A stretch of 64,000 nt of DNA from a bacterium SCSIO 12844 (GTDB lineage Bacteria; Pseudomonadota; Gammaproteobacteria; Francisellales; Francisellaceae). This document shows, one piece after another, positions 36,014 through 45,681 of the stretch (positions within the stretch are counted from its first letter, which is position 1; every line of letters starts with the position of its first letter). Under the pieces are notes generated by a model that was not told the origin of the DNA, did not search any database, and was given only the letters and a program-made list of their open reading frames with translations. Made by a program: the position numbers and the translations under genes. The DNA lies in NCBI GenBank assembly GCA_024397935.1, contig CP073743.1, positions 558,001-622,000 on the forward strand. Reading direction: 5' to 3'.

Positions 36014-36790
36014 ATGTCAAAAACAAAGAAAAGTAATTCACAATCCTTTAGGTATCGTCAATTTTTATATCAAAATATGGTATTTAAAAATTCTGGTGAT
36101 GAAAAATTTCATGGTGATTATCAAAGGGATTTATCAGCTGGAAATTTAGAGATTGGTAAAAATAAAGACGATATAAATCAACATAAGGACGATGCCCAAG
36201 CAATTACAGAAGCTAATTTTAGTGAATGTTTAGAAAGGTATTTCAAAGACAAGGAATTTGCTAGTTTTGCAAAGCAGTATTTACATCAAAGTGGCATTCT
36301 CTATCTTTTAAAAGCTGCAATCATAAAGGAGGCAGCTGAAAAAGGTTATCATATCGATCAAAATGATATTCAAGTAAAAGTATCAATCAAAGAAGATCAA
36401 GGTAACTTGGTGATCGATGAAGCAGTTGAAATAATGAAAATACAAAAATTTGATCATGAGTATGGTGGGCTTAGATCAGTAGCAGAAGCTGAAGACAGTG
36501 ATTATTTATTAAAAGCAGAAGCTAAATATGTTGTAGCCCATGATACAGATAATAATCGATGGAAAGGGCAAATAAAAGATACTACTTTTGATTATAAAGA
36601 TGATAAAACTCAAGAAGCGCTTGATGATAGAAGCATTACAACTAGAATTAAAGACTGGTTTAAAGGAAAATTTAATTTGAATCAAAAAAGTCAGTCTAAT
36701 ACTTTTAATCCTGACTCTAAATATATTTTTTATTGTCCTGATGAAGCTGTTAATTTGGAAAAAATGAAGAATTCAGACCTTAAATGGTAA
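36014..36790 (+). CDS. Orphan charged protein, unknown function
   Basis: A 258-aa protein, soluble and highly charged (Lys/Asp/Glu-rich), without a signal peptide or membrane segments. It has an N-terminal polar stretch, a helical middle (about 75-115) and beta-rich later parts with a Trp-Lys-containing repeat (NNRWKGQ and KDWFKGK). I recognise no domain. Low similarity to housekeeping families and an isolated position between fimbrial and efflux genes make it a candidate accessory protein or effector. Its 3' end overlaps the convergent MFS gene by 18 nt. Confidence 0.6.
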   Translation: MSKTKKSNSQSFRYRQFLYQNMVFKNSGDEKFHGDYQRDLSAGNLEIGKNKDDINQHKDDAQAITEANFSECLERYFKDKEFASFAKQYLHQSGILYLLKAAIIKEAAEKGYHIDQNDIQVKVSIKEDQGNLVIDEAVEIMKIQKFDHEYGGLRSVAEAEDSDYLLKAEAKYVVAHDTDNNRWKGQIKDTTFDYKDDKTQEALDDRSITTRIKDWFKGKFNLNQKSQSNTFNPDSKYIFYCPDEAVNLEKMKNSDLKW

Positions 36791-37960
36791 GCGTAGTTTT
36801 AAAAATAGTAATGCTAATATGGTCATTACAACCATTAATATTGCAAAAGGAATTGCGCTATGTACCCCATGAATTGTAAGTAAAGAACCAATAATGCCAG
36901 CGCCTAAAAATTGTATTGAGGTTAAAAGTGCAGATGCTGTGCCTGCAAGTTGAGAAAAATTTGCTAAAGCTAGTGCAGTTGCAGGGCCAAATGATAGGCC
37001 TAAACCAAATGAAAGCATCATCATAGGTAACATAAAATTCAATAGGCTTAAGCCATTTAAATCGTTAATAATCAGCATCCATACGCTGCCAATAATTGAA
37101 AATAAAACACCGAAAAACACAGTTTTTTGCATAGTCAATTGATTACTTAGTCGATTAGATAATAAGCTTGCGATAATAAATACGATTGCATTTAAGCCAA
37201 AGCAGAGTCCGTATAACTGTATGCTTATATGAAGTTCACTGATAAGTAAGTAAGGAGAGATTGCACAAAAACAAAATAATGCTGTAAGACACATAAGTGT
37301 AATAAAGCTATATAAGCGAAATGATCCATTTTTAAATACTGTAAAATAATTATGGATTAATACACTGAGGTTGATTTTGATTTGCTGCTCTTTTTTTAAT
37401 GTTTCACTGATAAAGCAATAAGATACAATTAAAGTGATAATCGAAAATAATAATAAAAATCCAAAAGTTGCACGCCAAGAATTAAATAATAACATTAAAT
37501 AACCACCTAGTAAGGGAGCTGTAACTGGGGCAATCATTGTAACAGAGCCTAATTTACTATACATTGTCGCACCTTTTTCAACTGAATAGATATCTCGTAC
37601 AATGGCATAGGCTACAATAATTAATGAGCAAGCACCTATTGATTGAAATAAACGCGCTAATATCAAAAGATTAATTGATGGAGCAAAAAAACACAGTAAA
37701 GTACCAATAAAATAGATGCTTGTACCAATTAAGACAATTTTCCTTCTACCAAAACGATCAACCAATGGCCCAAATATTAATTGACCAAGGCCTGATCCAA
37801 ACATGAAAATGGTTAATGTCCATTGGACAGTCGTTGCTTTACTATGAAAATAATTAACAATACTTGGAATTGACGGGACAAAAATATCCATTGAAATAGC
37901 AATGCTTAAGACAAGTGGTATCAGGATAAGTAGTGTTGTACCCTCGCTTTTATTCCACAT
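36773..37960 (-). CDS. Bcr/CflA-family MFS drug-resistance transporter
   Basis: A 395-aa 12-TM major-facilitator proton antiporter. It has the family-specific start with DIFVPSIPSI in TM1, motif A FGPLVDRFGRRK in loop 2-3, RLFQSIGACSLIIVAYAIVRDIY (motif B and C region) and GPATALALANFSQLAGTASALL in the C-terminal half. Members export bicyclomycin, chloramphenicol, cysteine or other small molecules; the substrate is unknown. It is divergent from the LysR gene, which may regulate it. Confidence 0.88.
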   Translation of the reverse strand: MWNKSEGTTLLILIPLVLSIAISMDIFVPSIPSIVNYFHSKATTVQWTLTIFMFGSGLGQLIFGPLVDRFGRRKIVLIGTSIYFIGTLLCFFAPSINLLILARLFQSIGACSLIIVAYAIVRDIYSVEKGATMYSKLGSVTMIAPVTAPLLGGYLMLLFNSWRATFGFLLLFSIITLIVSYCFISETLKKEQQIKINLSVLIHNYFTVFKNGSFRLYSFITLMCLTALFCFCAISPYLLISELHISIQLYGLCFGLNAIVFIIASLLSNRLSNQLTMQKTVFFGVLFSIIGSVWMLIINDLNGLSLLNFMLPMMMLSFGLGLSFGPATALALANFSQLAGTASALLTSIQFLGAGIIGSLLTIHGVHSAIPFAILMVVMTILALLFLKLRLPFKV

Positions 37961-38280
37961 ATTGAATGTTCCATAACGACTAATTTGGCTTCACTATAAC
38001 ATTGGATCATTAAAATAGAAATTTGATTTATATATTTCATATTTTTAGAAATAAAAATAGAATTAATTGGTTAATGACGGATGCCTAGGGTTGCAATCTT
38101 AAGCATCCGCATATAACCCCTCCCCCCAGAAGCAGTACTTCTAAGCCTTTAAATGGTGTTGTAATAAGCTTGAAATCGTGGTTGTCTTTGCCTCTGACCC
38201 TTACAATAATATTGATTATTTTAGGAAAGTAAATCATAATAATCAGAAGGGGTATTTCAAAAAAATAGAAATAAGAGATT
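37961..38280. other. Spacer between MFS and LysR genes with a GC-richer structured patch
   Basis: A 320-nt divergent region. The left part is plain AT-rich promoter DNA. The stretch 38078-38142 is GC-richer, with a 7-bp inverted repeat (CGGATGC at 38078-38084, GCATCCG at 38103-38109), a C-rich run, and an AGAAG/CTTCT hairpin (38128-38142). It may be a transcript leader, a remnant of a mobile or coding sequence, or an operator for the LysR protein. Confidence 0.35.
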
Positions 38281-39192
38281 ATGCGTAGAAAAATAAATTT
38301 AGAAGTGCTTGAGTTGCTTGATATTATTGATAAAAGAGGTAGCTTTTCAGCAGCGGCAGAAGCACTGTTTAAAGCGCCATCTGCGATCACATATGCCATT
38401 CAAAAGCTTGAGGGTGACTTAAATATTCAATTATTTCAAAAGAAAGGGCGTCAAGTTGAAATGACGCCTGCAGCACGAGTATTATTAGAAAAAGGCCGAG
38501 ATATTTTAGACTCTGTTGATTTATTACAGCAAACAGTGATCGAAACAGATGCTGGTTGGGAACCTAAAATTACAATTGCAGTTAATACTATTTTAGGCGT
38601 TGAGTATTGTTATCCTGAAATCAAAGAATTATATCAAATACGGCCTGATATTGAGGTAACACTCCATGAAGAAGCACTAGGTGGTCTATGGGATACGGTG
38701 TCAAATGATCAAGCAGATTTAGCTATTGGTGCAGCAGGATTACCTGGACATGAAGTTAAAGGACTAGAGATTATTAAAATTGGTCATATTAATATTCATC
38801 TAGTAGCAGCACCAGATCACCCGTTAGCACATTTGGGGCGAGATTTAACGGTAAATGATTTAATTAATTATCGCTTTGTGACAAATAATAATACAGGTAT
38901 AACACCAAGGCCGGATATTATTTTATCTAAAAAAGCAGCACTACGTGTTCCGACGATTCAAGATAAATTACATGCTATTATTGATGGTTTGGGCATTGGC
39001 TTTATGCCAGATATTAGTATTAAATATTTTGCATCTAAAGGTGAAATTGTTGTATTACCTTATGGAAAAGAAGGTGTGCCACTTTGTAATACCCTTTATT
39101 TATTATCTAAAAAAAGTAATCAGGGTAAAGCACTGAATTGGTTAATTGAAAAAAATAAGCAAAAATCATTTGAGCAGTATAGAATATATTAA
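38281..39192 (+). CDS. LysR-family transcriptional regulator
   Basis: A 303-aa regulator. The N-terminal winged helix-turn-helix (about 5-65: LELLDIIDKRGSFSAAAEAL, SAITYAIQKLEGDLNIQLF) precedes a periplasmic-binding-like effector domain (about 95-295). AAGAG is just before the ATG. By the usual LysR arrangement it probably controls the divergent MFS pump and itself. Inducer unknown. Confidence 0.9.
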   Translation: MRRKINLEVLELLDIIDKRGSFSAAAEALFKAPSAITYAIQKLEGDLNIQLFQKKGRQVEMTPAARVLLEKGRDILDSVDLLQQTVIETDAGWEPKITIAVNTILGVEYCYPEIKELYQIRPDIEVTLHEEALGGLWDTVSNDQADLAIGAAGLPGHEVKGLEIIKIGHINIHLVAAPDHPLAHLGRDLTVNDLINYRFVTNNNTGITPRPDIILSKKAALRVPTIQDKLHAIIDGLGIGFMPDISIKYFASKGEIVVLPYGKEGVPLCNTLYLLSKKSNQGKALNWLIEKNKQKSFEQYRIY

Positions 39193-39221
39193 AAATAATC
39201 ATCATCATTTAAGCTAGATTA

Positions 39222-40676
39222 ATGCAAGGAAGAACGATAGGAGAGTTAGCTCACTACTTTAAGTTAGATGGGCTAAAATTAGCAAATGCTGAAAAATATA
39301 TCCGCCATTTAGTCATAGATAGTCGAAAGGTAAAAAAAGGTGATGTCTATGTTGCCTATCAAGGTGCAAGTTTTGATGGACATGCTTTTATTGAAGATGC
39401 GATCAAACAAGGTGCTATTGCAATTATTTGTGAACATTCAGTAAATTACTCAGTTAGCACTTTAGTGGTTCCATCGATTAGAGAGAAGCTTGCTCAACTG
39501 GCAATGTGGTTTTATCCAACCTCAGATAAATTAAATATTATCGCAACAACTGGAACCAATGGTAAAACTTCAATTGTCTGCTTATATGCTCAACTAGCAA
39601 CATTGTTAAATGAATCTTGCGGAATACTGGGAACAATTGGTAATGGTTTATGGCCATCACTTAAGCCGGCAGCTAGAACAACAGATAATAGTTTGGCGCT
39701 GTGGCAGAACCTATCAGTTTTAGCTAAAAAGACAAGACAAGTTGCCATGGAAGTATCATCTCACGCATTAGATCAAAAGCGATTGACTGGATTAAAATTA
39801 AATTGTGTCATTTGGAGTAATTTAAGCCATGATCATTTAGATTACCATCGAACATTAGAATGCTATTTTCGAGCAAAATTAAAATTATTTCATGACTATG
39901 ATTATGACTATGCAGTGATTAATTATGATAACAACTGGGGCAAAAAAATATTAGCTTCTATAAAGGAGAAAAAAACTTATAGTTACAGTATTTGTTCTAA
40001 AGATGCTGATTTATATGTTGAAGTTTTGATGCAAAAAAAGATTGGTTATCGGGTATGTTTACATTTTAACGGCCAGCAAGTACCGACTGAAATTAATCTA
40101 GTTGGTCAGTTTAATTTAGAAAATGTTGCTGCTGTAGTTTGTTCGTATTTGGCAAAAGGTACTTCATTAAAGTTAATCGCATCAAGATTGCCTCAATTAA
40201 AACCAGTTACTGGACGTATGGAGATGATTAAACCTGAGAATAGACCATTTATTGTATTAGACTATGCGCATACTCCTGATGCATTAGAAAAGGCATTGGT
40301 AACAATTCGCTCACAAATGAATGCAAAGCAGAAACTATGGTGCGTATTTGGCTGTGGTGGTGATCGAGATGTCAGTAAGCGTGCGATTATGGCATCAATT
40401 GCTGAGAAGCTTTCAGATATGATCATAGCAACCTCAGATAATCCAAGAACTGAGGCACAAGAATTAATATTTCAAGATATGAAAGAAGGCTTTCAAGGTT
40501 TAAAACCAATTCTTTTTATTGAAAGTCGTAGAAGTGCTATCGAGTATACCTTAACAAATGCCAATGAAGATGACTGGGTATTATTAGCTGGTAAAGGTCA
40601 TGAACGATATCAAGAAATTAATGGTGATTTTTTATTATTTGATGAGAAAGAGATTATTGATTCACTATCTCAGTAA
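39222..40676 (+). CDS. murE: UDP-MurNAc-L-Ala-D-Glu:meso-diaminopimelate ligase
   Basis: Cytoplasmic peptidoglycan-precursor ligase adding the third stem residue. The 484-aa protein has the Mur P-loop ATTGTNGKTS, the SNLSHDHLDYHRT block with the carbamoylated-lysine region, DYAHTPDALEKAL, and the substrate-selecting DNPRTEA motif; DNPR marks meso-DAP specificity. It is 30 nt downstream of the LysR gene and heads an unusual run of cell-wall and tryptophan genes. Weak Shine-Dalgarno. Confidence 0.95.
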   Translation: MQGRTIGELAHYFKLDGLKLANAEKYIRHLVIDSRKVKKGDVYVAYQGASFDGHAFIEDAIKQGAIAIICEHSVNYSVSTLVVPSIREKLAQLAMWFYPTSDKLNIIATTGTNGKTSIVCLYAQLATLLNESCGILGTIGNGLWPSLKPAARTTDNSLALWQNLSVLAKKTRQVAMEVSSHALDQKRLTGLKLNCVIWSNLSHDHLDYHRTLECYFRAKLKLFHDYDYDYAVINYDNNWGKKILASIKEKKTYSYSICSKDADLYVEVLMQKKIGYRVCLHFNGQQVPTEINLVGQFNLENVAAVVCSYLAKGTSLKLIASRLPQLKPVTGRMEMIKPENRPFIVLDYAHTPDALEKALVTIRSQMNAKQKLWCVFGCGGDRDVSKRAIMASIAEKLSDMIIATSDNPRTEAQELIFQDMKEGFQGLKPILFIESRRSAIEYTLTNANEDDWVLLAGKGHERYQEINGDFLLFDEKEIIDSLSQ

Positions 40677-40681
40677 GTTAA

Positions 40682-40699
40682 ACTAGTTGCTAGTATTTT
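40682..40699 (+). terminator. Weak hairpin after murE
   Basis: ACTAG-TTG-CTAGT (40682-40694) is followed by ATTTTT. The 5-bp stem is too short for strong termination; it may attenuate between murE and tusA. Confidence 0.25.
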
Positions 40700-40721
40700 T
40701 ATGATTATTTAGGAAAGTATA

Positions 40722-40955
40722 ATGCATAAAGCATATCATGTATTATTAGATGTAAAAGGCTTGATGTGTCCAATGCCAATTTTAAAGGCAAAAAAAGTAC
40801 TCAAGGGCTTAACTACAGGTGAAATTTTAAAAGTGCAAGCAACTGATCCTGCTAGTGAAGCTGATTTTAAAGCATTTACTCAGCAAACAAAAGATCAATT
40901 ACTTGAAATTGAAATCATTGATGGTGTTTTTAATTTTCTAATTCAAAAAGGATAA
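40722..40955 (+). CDS. TusA/SirA-family sulfur carrier
   Basis: A 77-aa small sulfur-relay protein with the family CPMPIL motif (active Cys near residue 16) that carries persulfide to tRNA thiolation or molybdopterin and related systems. AGGAAAG sits ahead of the ATG. It lies between murE and murF, an odd place for it. Whether it is TusA itself or a YeeD/YedF-like paralogue is unresolved. Confidence 0.85.
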   Translation: MHKAYHVLLDVKGLMCPMPILKAKKVLKGLTTGEILKVQATDPASEADFKAFTQQTKDQLLEIEIIDGVFNFLIQKG

Positions 40956-40965
40956 TGATTAAGTG

Positions 40966-42318
40966 ATGATGACATTAAAAGCGTTAGCAGCTGAAATTGA
41001 TGCTGACTATATTGGTGATGATGTTGAGTTTCAAGGTGTATCGATTGATACAAGAACCTTAAAACCTGGCGAGTTATTTATCGCGATTAAAGGTGAAAAA
41101 ATTGATGGGCATACTTTAATTGATCAGGCAAAACAAAAAGGTGCTAGTGCCTGTATGGTTGAATATAAGCTTGATTGTGATTTGCCACAGGTGGTTATTA
41201 CAGATAGTCGTATTGGCTTAGGCAAACTTGCTCAACTATGGCGAAGACAATTTGATGTGCCATTTGTAGCCATTACTGGAAGCTGTGGAAAGACTACGGT
41301 TAAAGAGATGTTAGGCTGTATTTTAAATCAAAACAATCAAGCATTAGTAACCGAAGGTAACTTTAACAGTGATTTTGGTTTACCAGTTACATTAGGGAAA
41401 TTAAATGAATCCTATGAGTATGTTGTTTTAGAAGCTGGCAGTAATCATCTGGGTGAAATTAAATACCTAGCAGATATTATTCAACCTGATATCGCTTTAA
41501 TTACCAATGTTGATGCAGCGCATTTAGAGGGGTTTGGCTCATTGGATGGCGTGATGACTGAGAAAGGTGCTTTATTTGATAGTTTGCATTCTAATGGTAT
41601 CGCAATTGTTAATTATGATGATCAAAGAATACGAAACTACGCAAAGTCACTTAATGTTAAGAAAATCTATTTTTCAGAAGTTGATAAAACGGCAGATATT
41701 TATTTAGCTTCAGAACCTTTTATTAACGATCAATTTTTAACTTTTGAAGTTTCAGTTGGAGGTGACACTTGGCAAGTTGAGTTAGCACTTTTAGGGCAAT
41801 ATCAAATAAAAAATGCCTTAGCAGCAATGGCAGTATCTTATGCATTAAATATCCCCAAAACAACAGTTTTATCAGGACTTAGGCAATTAGCACAAGTTAA
41901 AGGGCGCTTTATGCCAATTCAATTATCAGAGCGTATTTTTTTAATTGATGATACCTATAATGCCAGTGTTCCTTCAGTTAAGGCCGCCATTGAAACATTA
42001 AGTCAATTTGAAGGAAAGCGAATTATTGTTATGGGACATATGGGAGAATTAGGTGATGATGCGAGTAAGTATCATAGAGAAATGGGACAATGGTTATACA
42101 GTCAATCCATAGATGAAATTTATTTGTATGGTGATTATGAATTACTATCTAATACGATTAATATTGTCCCTGATGCGCATTACTATAATGATAAGGCAGC
42201 GCTTATTTCAGATTTAAAAGCAAGTTTAGAAAAAGAGACAAAAAAAACTTGGGTTTTAGTTAAAGGCTCTAGGGCAACTGAGATGGAGCAAGTCATAAAA
42301 GATTTAGTTAAGCAATAA
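40966..42318 (+). CDS. murF: UDP-MurNAc-tripeptide:D-alanyl-D-alanine ligase
   Basis: Adds the D-Ala-D-Ala dipeptide made by Ddl to complete the UDP-MurNAc-pentapeptide. The 450-aa protein has the P-loop AITGSCGKTTVKEML, EAGSNHLGEIKYL, NVDAAHLEGFGSL, and DDTYNASVPSVKAAIETL with the family Asn. GTG at 40963 and ATGs at 40966 and 40969 all fit behind AAAGGA; 40966 is a compromise. It is 10 nt from tusA. Confidence 0.95.
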   Translation: MMTLKALAAEIDADYIGDDVEFQGVSIDTRTLKPGELFIAIKGEKIDGHTLIDQAKQKGASACMVEYKLDCDLPQVVITDSRIGLGKLAQLWRRQFDVPFVAITGSCGKTTVKEMLGCILNQNNQALVTEGNFNSDFGLPVTLGKLNESYEYVVLEAGSNHLGEIKYLADIIQPDIALITNVDAAHLEGFGSLDGVMTEKGALFDSLHSNGIAIVNYDDQRIRNYAKSLNVKKIYFSEVDKTADIYLASEPFINDQFLTFEVSVGGDTWQVELALLGQYQIKNALAAMAVSYALNIPKTTVLSGLRQLAQVKGRFMPIQLSERIFLIDDTYNASVPSVKAAIETLSQFEGKRIIVMGHMGELGDDASKYHREMGQWLYSQSIDEIYLYGDYELLSNTINIVPDAHYYNDKAALISDLKASLEKETKKTWVLVKGSRATEMEQVIKDLVKQ

Positions 42319-42359
42319 ATTATGCTAGTCTGATTAACACATAAGCTTGAAATAATGTA

Positions 42360-43538
42360 ATGAGTAAAAAAATGCAATTAAATAGTCGTTTTGGCCGTTA
42401 TGGTGGTTGTTATGTCCCTGAAAGTTTAGTCTCAGTATTAGAAGAAATTGAATCAGGATTTATTCGTGCAATTGAAGATGAAGCATTTCTTAAACGTTTT
42501 AGCTATTTGTTAGATAATTATGCAGGTAGAAAAACACCATTAACATTAGCAGAAAATTTATCCAATGAATTAGGTCGTAATATCTATCTAAAAAGAGAAG
42601 ACTTATTACATGGTGGTGCACATAAGACTAATAATTGTATCGGTCAGCTATTATTAGCAAAATATTTAGGTAAAAAGCGTATTATTGCAGAAACAGGTGC
42701 AGGTCAGCATGGTGTTGCAACAGCAATGGTTGGTGCAAAACTTGGGCTAGATGTAGAGATTTATATGGGTTCTGTTGATGTTAAACGCCAAAGACAGAAT
42801 GTCGAGCGTATGCGTTTATTTGGTGCAACAGTTCATTCTGTTGATAGTGGTAGTGCAACACTAAAAGATGCAATTAATGAAGCACTAAGAGATTGGATTA
42901 CTTATGCTGAGAATACTTATTATTGTTTTGGAACAGCAGCAGGTCCACATCCATTTCCAACCATTGTGCGTTATTTTCAAACAGTGATTGGCAAAGAAGC
43001 AAAAGATCAAATACTTGATTTAACAGGCCAACTACCAGATGCAATTATTGCTTGTGTTGGAGGCGGTAGTAATGCAATTGGTTTATTTTCAGGGTTTTTA
43101 GATGATTTAGATGTTGCTATTTATGGTGCTGAAGCAGCTGGACACGGTATTGACTCAGGAGAACATGCTGCAACGTTACTTCAAGGTCAAGAAGGTGTAT
43201 TTCATGGTATGCAGTCGTTATTTTTACAAAATGAAGATGGGCAGATTAAAGAGCCTTATTCAATCTCAGCTGGATTAGATTATCCTGGCATTGGACCAGA
43301 GCATGCTTATTTAAAAGAAATAAATCGTGTTAACTATCTGGGTATTACCGATACACAAGCGATTGATGCATTTGAAATCTTATCTAAGAAAGAAGGTATT
43401 ATTCCTGCATTTGAATCATCACATGCTGTGGCATTGGCATTACAGATTGCAAAAAATTACCCTGAAGAGAGTAATCTAATTGTTAATCTATCAGGGCGTG
43501 GTGATAAGGATTTAGAGAGTTATTGGCAAATTCAATAA
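42360..43538 (+). CDS. trpB: Tryptophan synthase beta chain
   Basis: PLP enzyme condensing indole with serine. The 392-aa protein has the PLP-lysine motif [11 protein letters not shown], the [13 protein letters not shown] substrate loop, [11 protein letters not shown]-type phosphate-binding glycines ([14 protein letters not shown]), and the C-terminal NLSGRGDKD. It pairs with trpA 44 nt downstream. No other trp genes are in view, so the pathway is split or indole is scavenged. Confidence 0.97.
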   Translation: MSKKMQLNSRFGRYGGCYVPESLVSVLEEIESGFIRAIEDEAFLKRFSYLLDNYAGRKTPLTLAENLSNELGRNIYLKREDLLHGGAHKTNNCIGQLLLAKYLGKKRIIAETGAGQHGVATAMVGAKLGLDVEIYMGSVDVKRQRQNVERMRLFGATVHSVDSGSATLKDAINEALRDWITYAENTYYCFGTAAGPHPFPTIVRYFQTVIGKEAKDQILDLTGQLPDAIIACVGGGSNAIGLFSGFLDDLDVAIYGAEAAGHGIDSGEHAATLLQGQEGVFHGMQSLFLQNEDGQIKEPYSISAGLDYPGIGPEHAYLKEINRVNYLGITDTQAIDAFEILSKKEGIIPAFESSHAVALALQIAKNYPEESNLIVNLSGRGDKDLESYWQIQ

Positions 43539-43582
43539 TTTCAAATGACTAGTTGTGTTTAATTTAGTTTTGGAAATAGATT

Positions 43583-44368
43583 ATGAATCGTTTTGAAAAA
43601 TTATTTAAAAATGATAATAAAGTACGTTTGGTACCTTTTTTTACTTTAGGTGATCCTTCTTATGAAGATAGTCTTTTAATAATTAAAGCTGCAATTGATT
43701 CAGGGGCAGATGCGCTAGAACTAGGTTTTCCTTTTTCTGATCCAGTTGCAGATGGACCAACGAATCAACGATCTATGGCACGAGGCCTTAAATCTAATAT
43801 GAATGTCGATCGTTGTTTATCCTTATTAAAAGAGATACGTGCTTATAATGCGGACATACCGATTGGGCTTTTAATTTATTATAATCTGCTATTTAAACGT
43901 GGTGAGCAAATTTATCAAGAATTAGCAGATTGTGGTGTTGATGGTGTTGTTTCAGCAGATCTGCCTTATGAAGAAGCATTTGAACATAAGAAAAAGTTAG
44001 AAGCAAAAGGTGTTGGTTGTGTACAATTAGTTGCACCAAATACGTCGCTTGAGCGCGCAAAATTGCTATTTGAACAATCCAGTGCTTTTACTTATGTATT
44101 AAGTGGTTATGGGCCAACTGGCGCTAAAGAAAAACTTGCAAATCAAACAATTAAACGAGTAGAAGCACTACGTCAATTAACTGATAAACCAATGATAGTT
44201 GGCTTTGGAATTAGTAAGCCCGAGCATGTTAAAATGATCTGCCAAGCTGGTGCAAATGCAGCCATTGTAGGGAGTTATTTTACCTCAATGATTGAAAAAA
44301 ATTTAGATCAGCCAGCAAAAGCACGAGAAGAAGTCAGTGAATTTATCCGCCAGGTCCATCATCAATGA
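43583..44368 (+). CDS. trpA: Tryptophan synthase alpha chain
   Basis: TIM-barrel subunit releasing indole from indole-glycerol phosphate and channelling it to TrpB. The 261-aa protein shows ALELGFPFSDPVADGP with the catalytic Glu and Asp, GVDGVVSADLPYEE, YVLSGYGPTGAK on loop 6 and GFGISKPEHV for phosphate. GGAAA precedes the ATG. Its end overlaps rsmH by 4 nt (ATGA), showing co-translation with a cell-division gene. Confidence 0.96.
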   Translation: MNRFEKLFKNDNKVRLVPFFTLGDPSYEDSLLIIKAAIDSGADALELGFPFSDPVADGPTNQRSMARGLKSNMNVDRCLSLLKEIRAYNADIPIGLLIYYNLLFKRGEQIYQELADCGVDGVVSADLPYEEAFEHKKKLEAKGVGCVQLVAPNTSLERAKLLFEQSSAFTYVLSGYGPTGAKEKLANQTIKRVEALRQLTDKPMIVGFGISKPEHVKMICQAGANAAIVGSYFTSMIEKNLDQPAKAREEVSEFIRQVHHQ

Positions 44369-45306
44369 GTAAACATATCTCTGTTTTATTAAAAGAAAGT
44401 ATTAATGGACTAAATATACAATCATCTGGTATTTATATTGATGGTACATTCGGTCGAGGTGGCCATAGTGATGAAATTTTAAAATTTCTTAATCCACAGG
44501 GTCGACTGTTTGTATTTGATAAAGACCCACAAGCAATTAATTATGCTAAAGAAAAATATGTTAATGATGAACGGGTGATGATTCATCATGGCTCTTTTAA
44601 AGAGATGAAATCAGTTGTTCAAACACATAATTTACTTGGGCGTATTAATGGTATTTTATTAGATTTAGGTGTTTCTTCTCCACAGCTTGATCAGTCTGAG
44701 CGTGGTTTTAGCTTTCTTAAAAGTGGTCCTTTAGATATGCGTATGAACCCTCAAGTTGGACTATCGGCAAGGGAGGTGTTAATAGAGTACGATGAGCAAC
44801 AATTAGCGGATATTTTTTATCAATATGGCGAAGAAAGATTCTCTCGTAGAATTGCCAGAGCAATTAAATCTTATTTAAACGAAGGCAAAAAAATAGAGAT
44901 AACTTCTGAATTAGCAGAGTTAGTTAGTCATGCAATTCCCAAAGCACGCCATGAAAAACATAAACACCCAGCAACAAGAGTTTTTCAAGCATTGAGAATT
45001 TTTGTTAATGAAGAGTTAGGTGATTTAGAAAATCTATTAAATGATGTTAAATCAATCCTATCTCATCAGGGGCGCTTAAGTATTATTAGTTTTCACTCAC
45101 TTGAAGATCGGATTGTAAAGCAGTTTATTCAAAAAGAAATTACCGGTAATCAAGCGCAAATACCAAGAGGTTTACCGATAGAGTCATTTAAAGCTAATTT
45201 TAAATGGATTGATAAGAAAGTTAAGCCTTCAGATGATGAATTAAAAGTAAATATTCGCTCAAGAAGTGCAACCTTAAGAGTAGCTGAACGAGTAATTGAT
45301 GTATAA
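44365..45306 (+). CDS. rsmH: 16S rRNA (cytosine-1402-N4)-methyltransferase
   Basis: SAM-dependent methyltransferase (formerly MraW) modifying the decoding centre. The 313-aa protein begins with the typical HISVLLKESINGL block, then YIDGTFGRGGHSDEIL (SAM motif I), GILLDLGVSSPQLDQSERGFSF, and KHPATRVFQALRIFVNEEL, with FHSLEDRIVKQF near the end. As in most dcw clusters it precedes ftsL and ftsI; unusually it is itself preceded by trpA, not mraZ. Confidence 0.96.
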   Translation: MSKHISVLLKESINGLNIQSSGIYIDGTFGRGGHSDEILKFLNPQGRLFVFDKDPQAINYAKEKYVNDERVMIHHGSFKEMKSVVQTHNLLGRINGILLDLGVSSPQLDQSERGFSFLKSGPLDMRMNPQVGLSAREVLIEYDEQQLADIFYQYGEERFSRRIARAIKSYLNEGKKIEITSELAELVSHAIPKARHEKHKHPATRVFQALRIFVNEELGDLENLLNDVKSILSHQGRLSIISFHSLEDRIVKQFIQKEITGNQAQIPRGLPIESFKANFKWIDKKVKPSDDELKVNIRSRSATLRVAERVIDV

Positions 45307-45344
45307 TGAACAATAGTAAGTAACATAAATGAGGCTTAAGCTTA

Positions 45345-45677
45345 ATGCAACTTTCAAGGAATGAAGTTAGAAGACGTCTAATTGAAGCAATTAAGGCAAG
45401 CTTTATTAATCTACAATTTTTAATTATTGTGGTTTTATCTGTTTTGGTTTTAGCATCTTCATTTGCAGTATTGGATCAAAAGCTTAAATTTAGGGAAGCA
45501 ACAATCAAGTATCAACAATACGAAAAAGAAAAAGAGTCATTACATGTAGAGTGGACGCAATTATTATTAGAGCATAGTACTTTAGCATCACCCGCACGAG
45601 TTGAACGAGTTGCAAAAGATACACTCAAAATGCATCTACCTTCAATTAAGGATATTCGATTGATTAAGGAGCCATAA
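45345..45677 (+). CDS. ftsL: Cell division protein FtsL
   Basis: Small bitopic division protein linking FtsQ/FtsB to FtsW/FtsI. The 110-aa product has a cytoplasmic N-terminus, one membrane helix (about 22-44) and a periplasmic leucine-zipper-like coiled coil (about 50-90). The end, VERVAKDTLKMHLP, matches the FtsL family. GAGG precedes the ATG by 9 nt. Position between rsmH and ftsI supports the call. Confidence 0.9.
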   Translation: MQLSRNEVRRRLIEAIKASFINLQFLIIVVLSVLVLASSFAVLDQKLKFREATIKYQQYEKEKESLHVEWTQLLLEHSTLASPARVERVAKDTLKMHLPSIKDIRLIKEP

Positions 45678-45681
45678 ATTC

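Noticed and set aside
38085-38399. Minus-strand 104-codon frame overlapping the LysR start
   Set aside because: It overlaps the conserved LysR helix-turn-helix coding region and has no Shine-Dalgarno; its C-terminal part comes from the GC-rich patch. Kept only as a note that the patch might be a remnant.
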